A DNA stretch of 64,000 bases. It comes from Clusia tigrina. Taxonomy: Eukaryota; Arthropoda; Insecta; Diptera; Clusiidae. The stretch spans positions 216,990,194 to 217,054,193 of the forward strand of contig OV050031.1 in assembly GCA_920105625.2 (NCBI GenBank), in the 5' to 3' direction. Both the position numbers and the translations under genes were made by a program. Below are positions 11,544 to 23,890 of the stretch, piece by piece (position 1 is the stretch's first letter; the number at the start of each line of letters is the position of its first letter). Under the pieces are notes generated by a model. It searched no databases. It saw only the letters and a program-made list of their open reading frames with translations, and was not told the DNA's origin.

Positions 11544-12085
11544 GTGAGTTTCCTCAGCCCCTCCAAATTTGGTTATGGCATAACAACACTTGATGATGGG
11601 GCGGTGGAAAATTCACTTTTGGCGGCTTTTTTGAACTTTGACTGATTTGAAGATCTGCTGTTTAGAGAGATACTTGACTTGAATGAAAGGGAAAAGAAGG
11701 CTATTGGAAGTATTTAGAAGTGTGTAGAGGGATATGAATATAACATTAGCTTGACAATATAAATCAATATCTTATCCTTAGACCTTACACCAGGCTACAT
11801 ACTATCATTTTTTGGAAGTCCTTGGTGCGAATCAGTATCTGGGGGTCTATCGTTCTATCTCTGATGCAATAAGTCCTTGTATAATTGTTTTTTGTTTCGC
11901 TGAAACTGATTTTTGGATTCGTTACGCATGATATCCTTTTTTTATATTCAGTGATCTGCGAAACTGTTCTAGTATGGTTATCATGATTTTTTAGCTTGTA
12001 TATAATTAGAACAGGAGTTTTACCTATTTAAATCATGCTCACATACAAAGAATTCTTAAGGATTGAAGTGGCAATTTAGTGAATG
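11544..12085. other. No gene seen
   Basis: AT-rich, intron-like sequence following the 11543 donor. Confidence 0.5.
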
Positions 12086-12089
12086 TGAC

Positions 12090-12245
12090 TATTCCTATTT
12101 GAATTCCTTTGAATGCTATTCCTATTTGCATTCCTTTGAATCCTATTCCAATTGAATTCCGTTGAATCCTATTCGTATTTGAATTCCTCTGAATATTATT
12201 CCTATTTGAAGCCTAAGGAATCGTATTCCTATTGGTGAATCCTAG
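12090..12245. repeat. 27-bp tandem repeat, about five copies
   Basis: Units follow the pattern TATTCCTATTTGAATTCC plus TTTGAATCC, with slight divergence. Confidence 0.75.
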
Positions 12246-12700
12246 AGAATATTGGTAAAATGACGGATTTATCGAATCTATCTAGTCTAATGAGGAATCA
12301 AATAAGACTACAAAGGTTTGTTTTGCATTGATAAAATTGAATCAAAGGATTAAATCCGACTCTATATTGTCCATTCCACTAAATTATTATCACTTGTATC
12401 ATTTTATTACGAAACCACACTGAGTCCTTTTGGAGGATATATTCACTCGTAGGTCTAATAAATATTTGCTGCTCATATATGTATGTATCTTAAAATGGTA
12501 ACAATATTTGATCAAATTCTTATTGGTTTTTCTTTCCAACGAAAAGTTCTGCTTACAAATTCTCCCCAGTGGTTCTATTCAGTCTTCTAAAATAAACTCT
12601 TATACTGCAACATTTCTCAGTGCACACATGGCCAAGAATCTGTTGCGGTGTTACTGGCACGTTTTACCAACGTGCTATGCATGAATCTCTCTCTTGCTCT
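12246..12700. other. No gene seen
   Basis: AT-rich intron-like sequence leading up to the possible micro-exon. Confidence 0.45.
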
Positions 12701-12710
12701 CTGGCTGCAG

Positions 12711-12738
12711 GCCGCAGTCACCGCAGGAAATCAAACAG
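12711..12738 (+). other. Possible 28-nt micro-exon
   Basis: A pyrimidine-rich acceptor (core CTCTCTGGCTGCAG, ending at 12710) is followed 28 nt later by ACAG|GTATTT (12738/12739). Both signals are on the + strand and well spaced. The call is only a pair of motif matches. Confidence 0.2.
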
Positions 12739-13019
12739 GTATTTTATTGTTAAAGTTGGTAAGAGCAGAGTCAAAACAAAGCCAGTGGATTATTTATACC
12801 AATGTCGTCGACGGTCAAAATCAGGCATAAAGAGAAGAGCAACTTGAGAGACGATTAAAAATTAAGGCAAACCAGAAGAAGAGCTCACAGCGGGCAATTG
12901 CTTTATGTTCCGAATAAAATTCCTCAAGAAGCCACTGATGCTGATGGTAGCAGTAGAAGAAGCATGCTGCAAGAACCAACCTGATGATAATGATAGCTGT
13001 AGAAGAAACATGCTGCAAA

Positions 13020-14481
13020 AACGAACATGACTAGGGGAGAAAAACATGTCCAAGCAAATAAGCAGCAACCTGTGCGTGCGGTAAATGTACCACCGCCAAC
13101 AGCAAAAGAACAACATGGACACGTTAACAGCAGCAGCAGCAGCAAATACAACAACACTTACACGTTAACAGCAGCAGCAAATACAACAACAACAACCACA
13201 ACAGCGCAATTTAACATCTCCCCTCTCGCAAACGCTCATAAGAAAAGAGCATAAATTTAGGAGTTCTTGTTGGAGAAATTTAACACGCACACTCCGAAAG
13301 CAGCAAACTTACCAAAAACAACAACAACAAAAAGAGCCAAACACTAGCGACGACGACAGCAGCAGCAGCAAAGAACAACAAAAACACAACACACGAGCAC
13401 ACGGCAAACGATAAACGACGCTCGGCTTCGTAGTCGGCCGTCGTGCTTCGCATGCTTGCTGGCTTCGTCGCTTCGTAGGTTTCGTGGATGGTGTTCTGTT
13501 GGATGTGCTCGTTCGTGATGATGAGGAATACAACAAACACAGCAAGCGTACCACACTCATACGCACACACACGCCGCCTGACACGAGCAGCACATTGGCA
13601 CACGAAACCGACGACGAAGTAGCGACGTCAGCAGAGCAATAGCAACAGCAACAGCAACAGCAGCAGCACAAGTAGAATTCAACAGATTCAAAATCCGAAC
13701 TCCGAATAAAAATAGGTATATTACCTTAGAATGCCAGTGGTTCTTACTTCAGTCTTCGTACAGTCTTTGCTTTAACCCGTTCCAATTCTGTCCGCCGTCG
13801 CTCTTTATATAATATACATGTATAAAATATTATAATACAACAACAACTATAGCAACAACAACAACAACAACAACTAAACACGAACGAACAACAGCAGTAG
13901 CAAAAATTACAATATCAAAACAGCAACAAAAACAACAACAACAACAACAGCAACTAGAACAAGAGGAAAAAAGTAGTAGCAGCAGTTATCATCATCATCA
14001 TCAGCAGCACCACCAACAACCAACAGCGTCGTCAGTCAGTCAACACATCGGTCGCTCGTACACAAAATTTCAATAACCAAATCAAAGTTGAGTTCAAATC
14101 GAAAACGGCAGTAATCGCAGCAACACCGCCACACGAAACACGCGGATTCGAGAGTCGAGTATTTTGCATTTGGCTTTTTTGTGTGTCTGTCCGCGTTGTC
14201 ACTCCGCTGTGCACCACCACCGGAACAACAAGAATCTATTAAAAGTGAAATTCATTAAAATTACAATTTTTTTGCTGTTGGATTTTTTAATAATTTAGAA
14301 AAACTTTAAAAAATATAAACATTTTTTTTTGGATAAATTTAAAATTTTTGCCAATTTGCAACATATCAAAAAATTTACAAAAAAAAAAATTAAACCGCCG
14401 TGTCGCGAATTTTTATAACAAAGTTTTGAATTTAAATTAACAAAAAATTAACAAAAATTAAACTAAACAGGAAATCAAAAG
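13020..14481 (+). other. Candidate leader exon region ending at an AAAAG|GTAACA donor
   Basis: The sequence is rich in CAG, CAA and CGA words (for example 13120-13200, 13615-13670 and 13850-13970), has CpG-containing stretches near 13410-13640 and 14030-14215, and ends at AAAAG|GTAACA (14481/14482). Two overlapping initiator-like TCAGTC words lie at 14032-14041. No frame looks coding. CAA/CAG-rich long leaders are usual for large fly developmental genes. The exon's left boundary is not known. Confidence 0.35.
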
Positions 14482-15365
14482 GTAACAATCACACACAAAT
14501 TACACGCTCGCAAACGACCGACCAAACACTCAACACTCTTTCACTTGCAACACAACACCACAACAACATATTAACAACTTCTCTTGTTTTTGTTAGTTAA
14601 GGAACAAATATTCACATCCATTTCTTTGCTGGCTTTTATAGACTTTTGAACTTTACCTTTTCCCCAAACTTTATGAAACGAAAAACAAACAAACCAACAG
14701 CCAACAACCAACCATCTAAAAAAACCGCACACATTTTCTCAATAAAAACGTACTTTTCTGTTTTAATTACCGCGCGTACGTTCAGAAGCGAACGCAACAA
14801 GACCAACACCAACAAAATTGGTAAGCTTGCAAAGTCAGAAATGAAGAATTTGGTAAAAAAATGTTTAAAAAAAATCCCCACACACCAAATCATAAAAGAA
14901 ATTTTTACAAAAACATCAGCGGAAAGTAAAACAACAATGAGAAGAACGTAGAGAACCGCCAGCAAAAGTTCGTTGATACTTTAAGCGACGACGGCGACGA
15001 CGACGACGACGACGATGATGACGATGACGGACATGAGCCCATGTATCTTTAAAGCCGCGTTTCAAAGTAGGCAACAAGAACAACAACCAGAAGAAAAAAG
15101 TATTAACTGGCGGCCAATTCAAATCGACAAACAGCACACAACAACAGAACGTTTAAGCGAAAGAGCCACCAGAACAGAACCGAACAGAAGAGGAGGCAGA
15201 AACAAATTCATTGTGGCCGGCATAAACACGTTCTGCATAAAGTAAATCGTGAAGTAAACCTAAACAAAACGTAGTGACAAAAATAAAAATAACATAAAAA
15301 TAAGAAAGGAAAAACACTCACAAAAACTTAGGAAAAATAATAAGAAAGAGGCAGTCAGAGAGGTG
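14482..15365. other. Leader-like or intron-like; short GAC repeat
   Basis: A-rich DNA with a (GAC)n/(GAT)n tract at about 14983-15028. The frames at 14636-14965 (both strands) are not supported by splice or coding signals. Confidence 0.4.
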
Positions 15366-15945
15366 AGAAGATTGAAAAGCATAAAATTAGCAGGCCTATA
15401 ATAATAGAAGCAGGAGACAGGGAATCAGTGTTAGAATAAAACAACCAACCATCATCATTAGGAAGAAATAACCAACTGAATAATGGAATAATAACAACTT
15501 AAAGAAATTATAGGCTAGTAACAAAAGAAAAGTATAAAATTAGCAGGTCAATAACAACAGAAGCAGGAGGCAGGGAATCGGGAGTAGAATATCCGAAACA
15601 ACCAACTAAATAATAAAATAAAATAAAGAATAATATCAAGAAATCTTCAAGAAATTATAGGCTAGTAACAAAATTCAAGTATAAAATTAGCAGGTCAATA
15701 CTAACAGAAAGAGAAGACAGGGAATCAGCATTAGAATAAAACATCCAACTGAATATAGACTAGAATATCAGAAACAATAGACTGAATAATAGAATAGTAA
15801 CTAGAAAACTTGAAGAAATTATAGGCTAGTTGCAAGATAAAAGTAAAAAATATAACAGATGCAGGAGACATGGAGTCAGCACTACAATATCAGAAACATC
15901 CGACTGAATAATATAATAATAACAAGAAATTATAGGCTAGTAACA
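15366..15945. repeat. Degenerate tandem repeat, unit about 150 bp, four copies
   Basis: Two landmarks recur together: AAATTAGCAGG (near 15385, 15539 and 15686) and AATTATAGGCTAGT (near 15508, 15653, 15817 and 15932). The copies are diverged and vary in length. Confidence 0.7.
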
Positions 15946-17560
15946 ATAGAATCATTTCGAATTACAATCACGTATCAGAATCAGAATGACAATCACAAAA
16001 ACTGTCCTACAACGAAACACAATTTATCTTAAACAAAAAAATAGTCAGGAAAAATTCAAGAATTGTTAAGAGAATGAATAATGATAAAAATATACACGCA
16101 CTTATTAGAACACAAGAGTAGCCTCAATATCATCAACAACTTGAGGCAGAAATTTAGTCACAACACTCTCACATACATTGAAGTATTTGTTCGCATGTTG
16201 GCATTGTTAGCAGTTTTTGCTTAACTAACTTTACGTTTTCTGGTCTTGACTCAACGCATTTCAACTTGACTTGACTTGACTTTGTCTTGGCCACATACAA
16301 CAATTTTAGCTGGTTGTAATTATCAGCTCAAACGTTTTGTGCTACGTTTCGTTCTTGAAGACATGCTTCAAGCAGCCACTTTCCCAGCTACTTACGCTAC
16401 TTACCTGCTGCTGCTGCTGTTGCTGCTCACTTGTCTTCGGCTACGTGCGTTCTTCAGCCAAAAATTGATTTGACGTCGACTGCTTGACTGACTGACTATC
16501 AAGTTCTCAGGCAACTCAGGTGTCTCAGGCATCATTAACAATATTTTGACACCGAATTGCCCGAATTGTCTGCTCTGCTATTCGCGGCTATAAATACAAA
16601 TACCAAAGCAATTTGCAAACAAGTAAAAACAATAGAAATATACACACAAATGTTTAAGAAGAGAATAGAATAAAAATATCATTAAACTAATAAAAAGTGA
16701 GTCAAAAACCGGTAAGAGAAACATTCCCTCTCTTTCCTTCTGACCAATTCAACTTGTGCGTACATTAAAAGCCAGCAAATAACTAAAAGAAACAATAACA
16801 GAAACAGAAGAAACATTCTGACCTAACCTGACCTGACCTGACCGGATCGGACCAACATATGCAAAAACCAAACAAAACACCGCACCAAAAAATTCACACT
16901 TAATTCATTCTTAACAACGAACAATTTTACTTTTCTTTCCTAGCATTCGAACCATTCCAAAGAGATTAACAACCACAACAACCACAGCATCATTAACAAC
17001 TACAAAAACCACAACAAAAGTATCTGAAAAAGCGCGCTACAATACTACGAACAAAATTAAACAAAAGCAACAACAAAATTTACTAACAACCCACAAAAAA
17101 GTGCATCATCCAACAAGAAACAAAAAAAGAAAAAAAAACAGTTCAATTAATAAAAAAAAAAACGCCAACGTGAATCAATCAAAAATAGAAACAAATACGA
17201 AAATAGTATAAAATAAAACCGCCGCCGCCACCTGAACCAAGAAATAAATTCTATTAATAAACCGTTAAACAAAAGATATCTCAAGAACTACTTCATCTCT
17301 ACATCCTTTGACCACACTTAATTGGTAAAAATCTATTTGCTACTATTTGTTTCTCTTATATTTTTAACCATTTTCGTTTTTTGTTGTTTTATCATCATCA
17401 TCATCCACTTTTGTTTCATTGTCATTGTGTTTAGTTTTTACCCCCTCACCCATATTTATCGTATTTTGTGTTCCGAGTTCCCTTAAATTTAAACGAATTT
17501 ACTTACACAAAAATGTTCAAGAACAAAGCGAGTGATATCTGTCTGCGTTGTGTTTTGATT
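15946..17560 (+). other. Leader-like A-rich sequence with a candidate donor at 16711
   Basis: AACCG|GTAAGA (16711/16712) is a good 5' splice site on the + strand. A-rich, CAA-rich sequence surrounds it on both sides, as in the 13-14.5 kb and 26.6-27.4 kb segments. I see no coding frame. It may be a further alternative leader exon. Confidence 0.3.
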
Positions 17561-17619
17561 AAAATGAAAGTCTCAGAAGAACGAGATCTATGAGAGTCAC
17601 ACAATAAATTGTTATGAGA

Positions 17620-17870
17620 ACTGGACGGAATTGTTCGGTGGAATTGTCATGGATTTTCTTACTAGTTTTATCATTATCAGTAAAGAATTTTATGTGAAAG
17701 GAATTGTTCGGTGGAATTTTCATGAATTTTGTTACTAGTTTTATGTTTTTAAGAAACTATTTTAATCTGAATGGAATTGTTCGATGGAATTTTCATGAAT
17801 TTTGTTACTTTGTTTTATGTTTTTAAGAAAGCAATTTAATACTTTGAGCTCTGATCTCTTAGAAGGTTAT
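17620..17870. repeat. About 70-bp repeat, three copies
   Basis: GGAATTGTTCGGTGGAATT is followed by TTGTTACTAGTTTTAT, three times with small changes. Confidence 0.7.
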
Positions 17871-18054
17871 TCTGATACACCAATTTAATGTTCATTGACT
17901 CTTGTTCTCTTAGAAGTTTAGGATTTATATTGAAACATTCGTGACTCAATTATTCTCATAATATTATATTATGTATTTGAAGGGATTATTTGCCAGCAAA
18001 ACCTGGATAAAATCCTCCATTCCAGTGGGTACAAATATGCATTTATTATGAAAT

Positions 18055-18490
18055 AAATGTTTGAACATTTTCTATAAATAATTACTTCCATATAAGTCAG
18101 ATTAACTGATATCACTTCAATATAAATCAGACTAACTATATCGCTTCCATATAAATCAGATTAAGTTAAAAGAATACGAAGCCAAATGCTAGTCGAAAAT
18201 TTCACTCCTGGGGAGATCAATTTTATTTAAACATTTCTGTAACTAATTTGATTTCTATAAATCAGATTAACTATATCATTTTCATGTAATTCAGATTTGT
18301 TTATATCACTTCCTTATAAATCAGTTAAACTTATATCACTTCGATATAAATCAGTTTAACTCATCACTTCGATATAAATCAGTTTAACTCATCACTTCGA
18401 TATAAATCAGTTTAACTTATAACACTTTCATATAAATCTGATTTGTTTATACCAATTCTATATAAATCAGTTTAAGTTACACAATTTCCA
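18055..18490. repeat. 30-bp AT-rich array, about twelve copies
   Basis: Units of the form TATAAATCAGNTTAACT plus TATCACTTC. Interrupted by unrelated sequence at about 18170-18240. Confidence 0.75.
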
Positions 18491-19370
18491 GTTCAAATTT
18501 CTTATTCTAATTCCTTATTCTAATCGAAAAGTTCACTGATGGAGAAAGCAATCTTTTTTAAAGTTCCCATAAACTAATTTGATTTTTGGCTTCTTATGCT
18601 GAAGACTTCTAGAATGGATTCTCTTTATTCCTGGCTGGAGTTTTAGAACTCTGAATTATATAATTCGATCTTTGGTATGATTTCTGAATATACTTCTATT
18701 CAGTTACTTAAGTTCTGGGAACATTTTTCAATAGAGTTCTATAAATTACAAGTCCACAGTCACAGTTTTCATAATTTCCAGTGAACCAGTGAACAAAAGA
18801 TAACCGAAAAATTCAACGGATAAATCCTTATAAAATATTAAATCCTTCTAAAATACTAAATCCCTTCTTAAATACTAAAAATACTTCTCACATACTGAAT
18901 CCTTCTGAAAGAAATGAAATTGTATCTTTTTTTGCTTGGAATGCATTCGTGAATATTGGAATTTCATTATCCTTTCGAAGTGCCCGTAGGTATACTGCTC
19001 TGCGGTTTTTTCAGTTCCTATAATTGTGACACAGCTACAGAGAAAAATTCTTTGGCTCATTTGAGTTATATAAAAATTGGATTTCTACATTATTTGGGCT
19101 CTTGATTTTTGTGGGAAATTTTAAGAAGTCTAAAAATAGCTCCTTATAATTGAGGAGTTTAATCGCAAAAAGATTCAAAAATTTAAAAGAATATATTTTG
19201 ATTATTTCTTGTCAAAGAATTCGATTTAGACTAACTCCATTTGCTGAATCTATATAGAGGATAAATATCTCTTCAGTTATTTCCATTTCAAATCGTGATA
19301 TAATTATTAAGAAATATTCAAAGAAAATTCTACTGATGTGGAAGTGGTTAGGTGGGACTAGATTCTTCAT
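18491..19370. other. No gene seen
   Basis: AT-rich unique sequence without exon signals. Confidence 0.5.
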
Positions 19371-19371
19371 T

Positions 19372-19475
19372 TCATACCATATTCCGTACCACAATCCATA
19401 CCATATTCCATAGCCTATTCCATAGCATATTCCATAGCATATTCCATAGCATATTCCATACCACAATCCATACTT
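19372..19475. repeat. 15-bp array of the CATATTCCATAGCAT type
   Basis: About seven units. The minus-strand WYGICYGICYGI-like frame is a product of the array. Confidence 0.8.
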
Positions 19476-19639
19476 TATTTTCCAATAGACTCATAAGGAA
19501 TTGTAGCACAGATATAAAATATTAAGGAATTTCTACGCAATTCTTGGTTTACACTTTAGAAGATTTCTTCAGCGGATTGTACGAACTACCGCAAAATATT
19601 CCTGGGAATAGCATACAAATTCTTGAAGAATAATATAAA

Positions 19640-20990
19640 ATTAATTGAGAGCCTCTATAGAATTACTTTAAATATAGTGCCTCGAAGGACCTTATATTTG
19701 AAGAGATAAAATCCATTGAGCGTCTCTCTAAAATATTTTTAAATATTGTGTTTATAAGGAACTCACTTGCAGAGATGAGTTCCTTCCAAACACAATATTT
19801 AAAAATATTTTTGAAAGTCTCTCAATGAATTGTAACTCTTCAAATGTAAAATCCTTTGAAACACTATATTTAAAATAATCCTATAAAGGCTCTCAATAAT
19901 TTCTCTCTTCAAGTGTAAGGTCCTTCGAAACTATGTACAGTAATTCTATAAAGGCTCTTAATGAATTTTATATCTGCAAGTGTAAGGTCCTTAGGAACAC
20001 TGCTGTTAAAAACATTTTCGAAAGGCTCTCATTGATTTTTCACTCGAATTAGAATAGGAAACAAATTTGGGGAAACTTCCTTTAAATACCATTCAACTGA
20101 AGATAGAAAAGTGAATACTTAAATTAATTGATAATGTTCACAAAGATTGGTCAATGAATGTGTTTTTAAATTTCCTTATGCAGGATTAACACAAACATAA
20201 AATTAACATCCCTGGGAGTGTGTTTCTTTAGCCTTATTGATTTGGAAAGTCTCTAAAATTGCATCAAAGTTTAGAGCCCTTTTCTTACTTTGTTAGTTGA
20301 ACGAAATATGTTTTATTCCTTGTTTTAAACAATACCGCTCTCTTCTTGAAATTCCCAAAAATATTCTTCTCAGTTTAATATAAAGAAAAGGATAAAAGAT
20401 AAAAAAGAGCTTATTCACAAAGTGGTTTATTTTATATTTTATTGTGTATTCAATTTAATATTTGTGAGTTTGTGAACTGAAAGCAAAGTGTGGAAATAGG
20501 AAATTTTTTATTAAACATGGTTCCAAAAATTATTAAAGATATAAGAAGTGTCTGGAGAGACCGAGTGTTCCGTAAGGAAAGTTCCCTGAAAGGTTCTCAT
20601 ATTTTCTTGAAATTCTCACAATAATTTTACAATATTCTTTCACAATATAAATGAATAATACTTTGGAAAATTATTTCCTTCCTAACCAAACTGGAGATAA
20701 ATATGTGTTTGAAGCATCTTTCACTTGAAGAGATACAATTCATTGAGAGCCTTTATAGAATAACTTTAAATGTTGTGTTTGGAAATACCCTTTTACACTT
20801 GAAGAGATATTTTCTAGATTCCCTGAAATTCTCACAACTTTTTACAACTTTCTTTCGCAATTTGAATATTGCTCCGGAATAATATTTTTCTTCTATTCAA
20901 ATTGGAGATAAAATTCGTTCAGAGCCTTAGTAAAATATTTTTAAATATTGTGTTTCGAAGGGCATTTCACTTGACGAGAGCGATTTAGTA
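19640..20990. repeat. Dispersed, degenerate repeat family in both orientations
   Basis: Words such as CTTCAAGTGTAAGGTCCTT, GGCTCTCAATGAATTTTA and their reverse complements occur many times (for example 19695-19880, 19900-20035 and 20720-20990). One adjacent pair lies head to head and forms the palindrome described separately. Confidence 0.65.
19670..19871. repeat. Long palindrome (inverted repeat with 10-nt loop)
   Basis: The inner arms, 19730-19765 and 19776-19811, are reverse complements at 34 of 36 positions and flank the loop CTTGCAGAGA. Outside this, homology continues imperfectly to about 19670 and 19871, giving arms near 100 bp. As RNA from either strand it would fold into a long hairpin. 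It may be a hairpin-RNA or siRNA source, a foldback element, or two repeat units that ended up head to head. No terminal target-site duplication is evident. Confidence 0.75.
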
Positions 20991-21743
20991 AATATATTTC
21001 GAAGAACCTTTTTTTTCCATACAATTTTTATGAAGTTCTCTGAAAAATTTACAGTAGTTCGCACACTCTTGGCAAAAATCTTCTAAAGGGAATAACAAGA
21101 ATTATGAAACAATGAATGAATTATCAAAATAATAAATCCAGAAAAAATCTGCTAAAGAGAAAATTAACAATTAAGAATAATAATGGAAGTGACTTCACTG
21201 GTAAAACAGTGTTCATAGAAAGAGTTTTCAAGATGTGGTTTCTATGAATCCGAAGTGTTTTAATATCAAAAGAATTTATCCAAAAAAAATCTTCTAAAGA
21301 GAAAATCTTCCAGAACAAATCTTCTAAAGAGAAAATCTTCCAAAACATGTTTTCTCCTCATCGTGAACTATTTCTATTTCCTTATTCAATGTCGCAATAC
21401 AAATTAAAAATGTGATTGTAAAATAATTTCCAAGCTTAGTACAATGGGCATCAATGCCTGAGTGCTTGGAGGTCTCATTCTTCAGCGGTTCTCCGGCGTA
21501 CCCCACATCTATTTATCTATCTAATATATTATTATTATTAGTAGGCTAAAAGAACACCGCGACCTAAGGAATCTATTGTGCAACCTCGTACCGAACTAAA
21601 ACAGTCCTAGACTATTTATAAATCTCGTAACTGCTGTGGGCTCAAATATATTCTTTTATACTTGATCTCTAATATATTATATAATAATTTGGTAAATTAT
21701 CCTTAAATGATATAGTTCACAAAAACATCCTAGAGAATAGTTG
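20991..21743. other. No gene seen; short 29-bp repeat
   Basis: Two to three copies of an AAATCTTCTAAAGAGAAAAT unit at about 21286-21346. From 21430 to 21640 there is a non-AT-rich patch that could be a decayed mobile element; I cannot assign it. Confidence 0.4.
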
Positions 21744-21994
21744 TCCATCAGAGACATAATTTTGTTACTCTGGATCATAAGTTCAGACGAAGAATTCAAC
21801 ATTCTGTAGCTGCGAGTTATTCCCAATTTCTTTACATAAAAGTATACTCCATTTTGGTAACTAAAGCAGTCCATCAGAGACATAATTTTGTTACTCTGGA
21901 TCATAAGTTCAGACGAAGAATTCAACATTCTGTAGCTGCGAGTTATTCCCAATTTCCTTACATAAAAGTATACTCCATTTTGGTAACTAAAGCA
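21744..21994. repeat. 127-bp direct tandem duplication, nearly identical copies
   Basis: The first copy starts at 21744 and the second at 21871, both beginning CCATCAGAGACATAATTTTG. I see almost no differences over about 120 bp, so the duplication is recent (or an assembly effect). Confidence 0.9.
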
Positions 21995-22234
21995 TTATGG
22001 GGAACTAGAAACTATCTCTAGTACGGAATAAAACTGGATGTGTAAAATTAAGCGCTGTGGGGTGGTTTTCATCTTCCAATTTGAGCGTCTTCACATACCA
22101 AACAAAAAATTAGAATTAAATTAGAGTAAAATTCTAAATAAAATCAACAATAAAGAATAAATCTAAATAAGGAATAATAAATCATCATAATCATCGGCAT
22201 CATTATTTATAAAAATAAAATCATTATAAATTTA

Positions 22235-22407
<173 letters not shown>

Positions 22408-22439
22408 TATAATATAATATATTAAATCATAATTTATCA

Positions 22440-23394
22440 ATCATTTAACTTTGCAGAAACAGATTATGCTGGGTTTTCAAACTATTCCCCCCAACATCTC
22501 AACGAAGTTTTTCTTGAACATTTTTGTCTAAATAAGCATCCTTACGATTTGGCTATTTTCTAGATTTATAAGTTAATTATTATTTGAGATTGGAACAAAT
22601 TTATGTAAGTTGGAACAAATTCTCTCCAAGTCTTATTTGAGTTTGGAGCAAATTCTCTCCAAGTCTCATGTGTTCATAATATTTTTAAGTATGTTTTTAT
22701 ATATCATTCTAATTCTCTTCTCTTACAATTTATTTTCTTAACTTCTTCTCTGATCAGTAAAATAAATCATTTAGTAAATTAATAAATTTTTCCTATGAAA
22801 ATTTATCTAGTCCTAGTAAAGAAAAAAAAACAGCAGTGTCGTCTCAACCAACACAAAAATTGGGTGGTATTCTATTCCTGCAAAATATATCCCACGACAT
22901 CATTAACAGAACACAGAAACACGAACCGAAATTCGATTGAAATTGAAAACAAACAAAGAAAAAATTATATTATTATAAATATTTGCGAATTGTTGCTTAA
23001 CTTGTTGTTAGTTTTATTACTGCTTCATCATCGTCAGATCTTTTTTAACTGAATTTAACTACTCTGAATTTATCTGAACATTTCTGCTCTGAATCTAAAA
23101 CTCTAAACGAACGGTCTATAAAAGCATTCATTCTACCAACTATCGAAACTACCAACTGCGAAGTCCGAACGAAGTCTTTAGCATATTTAAAGTGAAACGA
23201 TTGTGAAAGCTGACCAACAATTACACAAGCCAAGCTGAAAGAGAATTGAGTAACAGTATTACCTAAAAAAACGGCGACACGGAAGAAGATAAAATTATTT
23301 ACAAGCAATTAAAAGAATTCATAAAAAAATCGTATTAAAATAAGTAAAATAAAAAGAGAAAAACAAGAATTGAAAGAAAGCGTTTAAGAAAATT
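22440..23394 (+). other. Non-repetitive segment with a possible core promoter
   Basis: An acceptor-like TTTAACTTTGCAG ends at 22456. A TATAAAAG word at 23117-23124 is followed by non-repetitive, GC-moderate sequence (about 23125-23290) that resembles a fly 5' leader. No initiator consensus is found at the expected distance. No coding frame. Confidence 0.25.
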
Positions 23395-23890
23395 TTATTA
23401 TAATAATTAAGGGAGAATATTATAATAAATATTATAATAAAAAATATAATCAAAATATTATAATAAAAAATATAATAATAAAAAATATAATAATAAAAAA
23501 TATAATAATAAAAAATTTTATAAAATATTATAATAAAAATATTATAATATAAAATATAATAAAAAGATTATAATATAAAATATAATAAAAAGATTATAAT
23601 ATAAAATATAATAAATAGATTATAATATAAAATATAATAAAAAGATTATAATATAAAATATAATAATTATAATAAAAAATATTATAAAAAATATTATAAA
23701 AGAATTTTATAATATTAAATTAATATTATAAAAAAAAATATTATAAAAAGATTTTATAATAAAAAATATAAAAAATATAATAAAAAATATTATAAAAAAA
23801 TATTATAATAAAAAATAATATAATAAAAAATATAGGAATATCAAAATTTAAATAAAAAATATTATAATAAAAATTATAATATCAGTATTG
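23395..23890. repeat. Low-complexity (AT)-rich array, TATAATAAAAA type
   Basis: About 500 bp made almost wholly of TATAATAAAAA, AATATTATAA and related words. A sub-array of 24-bp units carrying AAAAAGATTATAATAT occurs at about 23550-23660. Confidence 0.85.

Noticed and set aside
14646..14965. Opposing frames of about 100 residues as genes
   Set aside because: A-rich DNA open on both strands, next to a candidate leader. Nothing separates either from chance.
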